DNA from: Bryobacteraceae bacterium
GTDB lineage: Bacteria; Acidobacteriota; Terriglobia; Bryobacterales; Bryobacteraceae
Direction: 5' to 3'
Assembly: GCA_025929455.1 (NCBI GenBank)
Contig: JAICMB010000104.1
Location: forward strand, 1-9,023
DNA: 9,023 bases
Under the pieces are notes generated by a model, which saw nothing but the letters and a program-made list of their open reading frames with translations, ran no database searches and was not told the origin of the DNA. A program made the translations under genes and the position numbers. Of the stretch, positions 6,118 through 9,023 are shown in pieces (positions within the stretch are counted from its first letter, which is position 1; each line of letters starts with the position of its first letter).

Positions 6118-7545
6118 ATGGCACTTGCCTCACGCCTTCGTCCTATTTGCTCAGTTGCTCTGGCCGGCGCGCTTGCGCTGGGCCTCGCCGCCGCGCCTCG
6201 CGAAACGCCGCTCGACCGGTACGTCGCCGCGCCCGACCCGAATTACAAATACGAGTTGATCCGGACCACTCCGGGCGACGGCTATACCACGTACCTGCTC
6301 GAGATGACCTCGCAGCAGTATCTGACCACTAAAGAGGTGGACCGCCCAATCTGGAAGCACTGGCTGACGATCGTGCGACCGGACACTGTGAAAACGCCGA
6401 TCGGGTTTCTGTTCATCACGGGCGGGAACAATGGAGGCAACCCGCCGGCGCACTCCGACCTTGCGCTCGTGCCGATGGCGAAGGCGACGCACTCGGTTGC
6501 CGCGGAACTGCGTATGGTGCCGAACCAGCCGCTCACGTTCACGGATGACGGAAAGCACCGTGTGGAGGATCAGATCATCGCGTACACCTGGGACAAATAT
6601 CTGCGCACCGGCGACGCGAAATGGCCGTTGCGATTACCTATGACCAAGAGCGCCGTACGCGCGATGGACACCGTCACCGCGTTCTGCAAATCCGCGCCCG
6701 GCGGCGGCGTCACGGTGGACCATTTTGTCGTGGCGGGCGCATCGAAACGCGGCTGGACCACATGGACCACGGCGGCCGTAGACAAGCGCGTGGTCGCGAT
6801 ATCGCCCATGGTGATCGATATGTTGAACGTCGAGAAATCGTTCGAGCATCACTGGCGCGTGTACGGCTTTTGGAGTCCCGCAGTGCACGACTACGAAGAG
6901 ATGGGCATCATGAACTGGAGCGGTTCGCCCGAATATCGCAGGCTGATGAGCTTCATCGAGCCGTACTCTTATCGCGACCGGCTTACGATGCCGAAATATA
7001 TCGTCAACTCGGCAGGCGATCAGTATTTCCTGCCTGACTCATCGCAGTTCTATTTCGACGCACTGAAGGGTGAGAAGCATTTGCGATACGTGCCGAACAC
7101 CAACCACTCACTGGCGGGCAGCGATGTCCGCGAAAATCTACAGGCATTTTATGACATGGTGGTGACCAACACGCCGCGCCCGAAATACTCCTGGCATTTT
7201 GAGAAGGACGGCTCCATTCGCGTGCAGACCACAACCAAACCGGTCGCCGTGAAGCTCTGGCAGGCGACGAATCCGAAGGCACGCGACTTCCGGCTGGTTT
7301 CGATCGGCAAAGCGTGGACCAGCACGGAACTGCCGGAGAAAGACAACGGCCTGTACGTTGCCAATGTGGAGAAACCGGCCGCCGGGTTCCGCGCGTATTT
7401 TGTGGAACTGCAGTATGCGGGGCCGCAGGGCTTGCCGTTCAAAGTTACTACGGGCGTGCGGGTTGTGCCGGACCTTCTGCCGTTCCCGCCACCGCCGAAA
7501 GTGAATCCGCATGCGGCTCATGCAGCTAGCGCGGCCGGGAAGTAA
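6118..7545 (+). CDS. PhoPQ-activated pathogenicity-related (PqaA) family secreted hydrolase
   Basis: A 475-residue exported alpha/beta-hydrolase of the PqaA family. Residues 1-26 are a signal peptide (basic start, hydrophobic SVALAGALALGLAAA). The family pattern is clear: DRYVAAPDPNYKYELI (33-48), GFLFITGGNNGG (96-107, likely oxyanion region), DKYLRTGDAKWP (159-170), the nucleophile elbow VAGASKRGWTTW (205-216) and SAGDQYFLPDSS (298-309). The predicted triad is S209, D301 and H330 (in NTNHSL). After about residue 355 a beta-rich C-terminal domain follows, then a Pro-rich tail ending in HAAHAASAAGK. The physiological substrate of this family is not established; PqaA in Salmonella is PhoPQ-regulated and linked to antimicrobial peptide resistance. 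No PhoPQ genes or operon partners are visible here. ATG 6118 is the only possible start because of the in-frame stop at 6106. Confidence 0.92.
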   Translation: MALASRLRPICSVALAGALALGLAAAPRETPLDRYVAAPDPNYKYELIRTTPGDGYTTYLLEMTSQQYLTTKEVDRPIWKHWLTIVRPDTVKTPIGFLFITGGNNGGNPPAHSDLALVPMAKATHSVAAELRMVPNQPLTFTDDGKHRVEDQIIAYTWDKYLRTGDAKWPLRLPMTKSAVRAMDTVTAFCKSAPGGGVTVDHFVVAGASKRGWTTWTTAAVDKRVVAISPMVIDMLNVEKSFEHHWRVYGFWSPAVHDYEEMGIMNWSGSPEYRRLMSFIEPYSYRDRLTMPKYIVNSAGDQYFLPDSSQFYFDALKGEKHLRYVPNTNHSLAGSDVRENLQAFYDMVVTNTPRPKYSWHFEKDGSIRVQTTTKPVAVKLWQATNPKARDFRLVSIGKAWTSTELPEKDNGLYVANVEKPAAGFRAYFVELQYAGPQGLPFKVTTGVRVVPDLLPFPPPPKVNPHAAHAASAAGK

Positions 7546-7610
7546 GCAGACTTACATTCCAGCGCAAGGGGACTGGCCGCGGATTACGAGTAAAACCGCT
7601 TGCTGACGCG

Positions 7611-7691
7611 CGCGGCTCAGAATCGGGTGCTTGCGTTAACAGCGACTTACCGAGCCGCGACCATGCGGGAGCCGGTCGCATAGCCGTTTTT
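7611..7691 (+). terminator. Possible terminator or alternative stem-loops after the PqaA-like gene
   Basis: Stem 1 pairs CGCGGCTC (7611-7618) with GAGCCGCG (7652-7659) across a 33-base loop. Stem 2 pairs GCGACC (7657-7662) with GGTCGC (7674-7679) across 11 bases and is followed, seven bases later, by TTTTT (7687-7691). The stems share 7657-7659, so they exclude each other. Stem 2 plus the T-run could be a weak intrinsic terminator for the hydrolase gene, but the T-run is rather far from the stem. Confidence 0.3.
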
Positions 7692-7765
7692 CAACACGCT
7701 CTTAGTGCTAATTCGCCTACATTTTGCATCTAAGCGCCGAGTGGCTTCGTTCTTTCGAGGCCGGC

Positions 7766-7773
7766 GGAGGGAG
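7766..7773 (+). promoter_or_regulatory. Shine-Dalgarno that sets the TonB-like start
   Basis: GGAGGGAG is a strong ribosome-binding site; its GGAGG (7766-7770) ends seven bases before GTG 7778. It is the best such site in the window and decides between GTG 7778, TTG 7724 and ATG 7793. Confidence 0.7.
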
Positions 7774-7777
7774 CAAA

Positions 7778-8689
7778 GTGGGACGTCCGGTTATGACATT
7801 ACCGCTCGCGGTCGCGGCTTGCGCGGGCGCTGCGTCGATCGCCATCTTTTCAACATGGGTCGCGATCTCGCGGCACACACCCGCGATTGTTTCGGGAACA
7901 GCGCTCGGTCTCTCGGTGCGCAGCATGGGACCCGTCTATCGAGTATCGTGGAACCGCTCCGCGCCGGCGTTATCTAGTGCTCTACGAGGCCGGCTGGTCG
8001 TGCTCCACGGCCGCGAAGAGGACACCATCGGCCTCGACGGCGCACAATTGCGGGCGGGTTCCGTTTCCTACGCAGGTCCGCGAGATAGCCTGGACTTCCG
8101 TCTGGAGGTGGTGGGAGCAGACCAGCGGGTGTCCAGCGAGTCGGTCATGATGCTGTCGGAAGATCCCGCCGCTCCATCGCGCACTCCGGCGGCGCCCCAC
8201 ACCGGAAGTGATGACCGAGCCAAGCTGGTGGCGGCTGAAGAGACGACGCCGGCGCCGCGCAAAATGTTCGTTCCGCCGCCCGCCCCGGTGCTGCAGGCCG
8301 CCATACAGCGTCAAGAGGTCGTACCGCCGCCGTCGATCAATACCGCACCGGCGCCGGTTCCGGGCTTGGGTTCACTCGGCGTCCCGGTGGTTCACGCTCC
8401 GCCGCCAGCCGGCAAAACCGACCCGGTCGCGGTGTACACGCCGGCACCACAAATTCCACACGAGGTCGCGCGTTTCGCGAACGGTAAGGCCGTCGTGCGC
8501 GTGGCCGTGGAAATAAGCGCGCAAGGGCGAGTGACAAACGCGCATGTGCTTTCTTATGAGGGCAGCGGAGCGGCGTTTCTGATCGGGCCCATGCTGGCGA
8601 CCGCACGGCAGTACCGGTTTAAACCGGCGCTGCTGGCGGGCAAGGCGGTCGCTTCGGTATCAACGATCGAGTTCCGGTTTCACGAGTAG
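7778..8689 (+). CDS. TonB-family C-terminal domain protein with periplasmic beta-rich domain
   Basis: A 303-residue envelope protein. Residues 8-30 (LPLAVAACAGAASIAIFSTWV) are one membrane anchor with a short cytoplasmic start, so the rest is periplasmic. Residues about 43-125 are beta-rich (VYRVSWNR, GRLVVLHGREEDTIGLD, LDFRLEVV), resembling an Ig/Fn3-like domain that I recall from acidobacterial signalling proteins; that comparison is from memory. Residues 130-220 are a Pro/Ala linker. Residues 220-303 form a TonB-like C-terminal domain: VAVYTPAPQIP, VVRVAVEISAQGRVTNAHVL, QYRFKPALLAGKAVA, EFRFHE. TonB proteins pass inner-membrane proton-motive energy to outer-membrane receptors; no exbB/exbD or receptor gene lies here, so an energising role is unproven. 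The start is GTG 7778, chosen by its strong GGAGG. The gene ends three bases from the convergent methyltransferase. Confidence 0.85.
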   Translation: MGRPVMTLPLAVAACAGAASIAIFSTWVAISRHTPAIVSGTALGLSVRSMGPVYRVSWNRSAPALSSALRGRLVVLHGREEDTIGLDGAQLRAGSVSYAGPRDSLDFRLEVVGADQRVSSESVMMLSEDPAAPSRTPAAPHTGSDDRAKLVAAEETTPAPRKMFVPPPAPVLQAAIQRQEVVPPPSINTAPAPVPGLGSLGVPVVHAPPPAGKTDPVAVYTPAPQIPHEVARFANGKAVVRVAVEISAQGRVTNAHVLSYEGSGAAFLIGPMLATARQYRFKPALLAGKAVASVSTIEFRFHE

Positions 8690-8692
8690 GCA

Positions 8693-9023
8693 TCACTCAG
8701 GTCTTCGTTTTTCGAAGATGAGCATGTATTGGTGGCCGGGCGATTGGACGCGGCGGCCGACCTCTTTGAAACCGTGCGCTTCCACTTCCTTTGCGACGTC
8801 GTCCTCATCGAGACGGATGTGCTGCATGGCGTTGCCGCCGGGCATGGCGTCCGGCCGTTTGTAGTAATCGACAATGTAGAGCCGGCCGTCCGAGACGAGC
8901 GCCTCGCGGATGGATTTGAGCATTTCCGCCGGGTAGTCGAAGTGATGGTAGACCTCGAGCACGAGCACCGCATCGACCGAGCCGCCGGGGAGTTTGGAAT
9001 CACTCGACGTGCCGAGAATAAAC
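8693..9023 (-). CDS. Class I SAM-dependent methyltransferase, 5'-truncated
   Basis: C-terminal 109 residues of a Rossmann-type methyltransferase; the frame is open through the right edge, so the SAM-binding glycine motif and start are outside. Visible are GGSVDAVLVLEVYHHFDYP, the typical strand-4 and helix region after the SAM pocket, then MLKSIREALVSDGRLYIVDYYKR (helix D, turn and strand 5), and a final beta-hairpin, HGFKEVGRRVQSPGHQYMLIFEKR. These match the general Methyltransf_11/25 pattern. The substrate cannot be told from this part. The GTG at 8968 is internal, because the conserved VDAVLVLEVYHHF reads straight through it. It ends with TGA at 8695-8693, tail to tail with the TonB-like gene. 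Confidence 0.85.
   Translation of the reverse strand, partial: FILGTSSDSKLPGGSVDAVLVLEVYHHFDYPAEMLKSIREALVSDGRLYIVDYYKRPDAMPGGNAMQHIRLDEDDVAKEVEAHGFKEVGRRVQSPGHQYMLIFEKRRPE

Noticed and set aside
7724..7777. TTG 7724 as start of the TonB-like protein.
   Set aside because: It has no ribosome site, whereas GTG 7778 has GGAGG at ideal spacing and places a short basic start before the membrane helix.
8693..8968. A complete 91-residue methyltransferase starting at GTG 8968.
   Set aside because: The conserved VDAVLVLEVYHHF block reads through this codon and the frame is open to the window edge, so the codon is internal.

Overview
This is a GC-rich bacterial chromosomal window. Codon third positions are mostly G or C in nearly every gene. 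The stretch at about 1319-2594 looks less GC-biased by eye. Several things suggest a soil or environmental Acidobacteriota, in the Bryobacterales/Solibacter neighbourhood: a secreted phosphoesterase, a PqaA-type secreted hydrolase, a TonB-like protein carrying a periplasmic beta-rich domain, and twin palindromic intergenic repeats. The lineage call is inference from gene families recalled from memory, with no search behind it. I see no rRNA, tRNA, CRISPR array, transposase or phage gene.

Layout. 1-1180 (+) is the C-terminal part of a phospholipase C/acid phosphatase-type phosphoesterase whose start lies left of the window. 1319-2311 (+) is an unrecognised two-helix membrane protein with a degenerate GAF-like cytoplasmic part. 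A good sigma70-type promoter follows directly after its stop codon and leads to a small helical protein (2355-2594, +). These genes converge on a minus-strand block. Read in its own direction, that block is a Phd/YefM-type antitoxin (5657-5382), a VapC-type PIN toxin broken by two single-base insertions (5406-4976), a Fur-family metalloregulator (4836-4312), and, three bases after the fur stop and in the same reading frame, an FHA-GAF-PP2C (RsbU/SpoIIE-like) serine phosphatase (4308-2647).

A roughly 460-base non-coding stretch (5658-6117) separates the antitoxin from a divergent PqaA-family secreted alpha/beta hydrolase (6118-7545, +). It holds two back-to-back perfect palindromes and, at either end, promoter elements placed so that both flanking genes would give leaderless mRNAs. 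Next come a TonB-like envelope protein (7778-8689, +) and, convergent with a 3-base gap, the C-terminal part of a class I SAM-dependent methyltransferase (minus strand, running off the right edge).

How the genes fit together. The clearest functional unit is fur plus the FHA-GAF-PP2C phosphatase, probably one transcript. It would join metal- or redox-responsive repression with phosphorylation-based signalling. The toxin-antitoxin locus looks like a decayed module that has kept its antitoxin. I do not see a clearly new multi-gene defence or metabolic system. The most interesting points are the doubly frameshifted toxin, the shared TAnnnT-N6-ATG arrangement, the in-frame fur/phosphatase junction and the twin palindromes.
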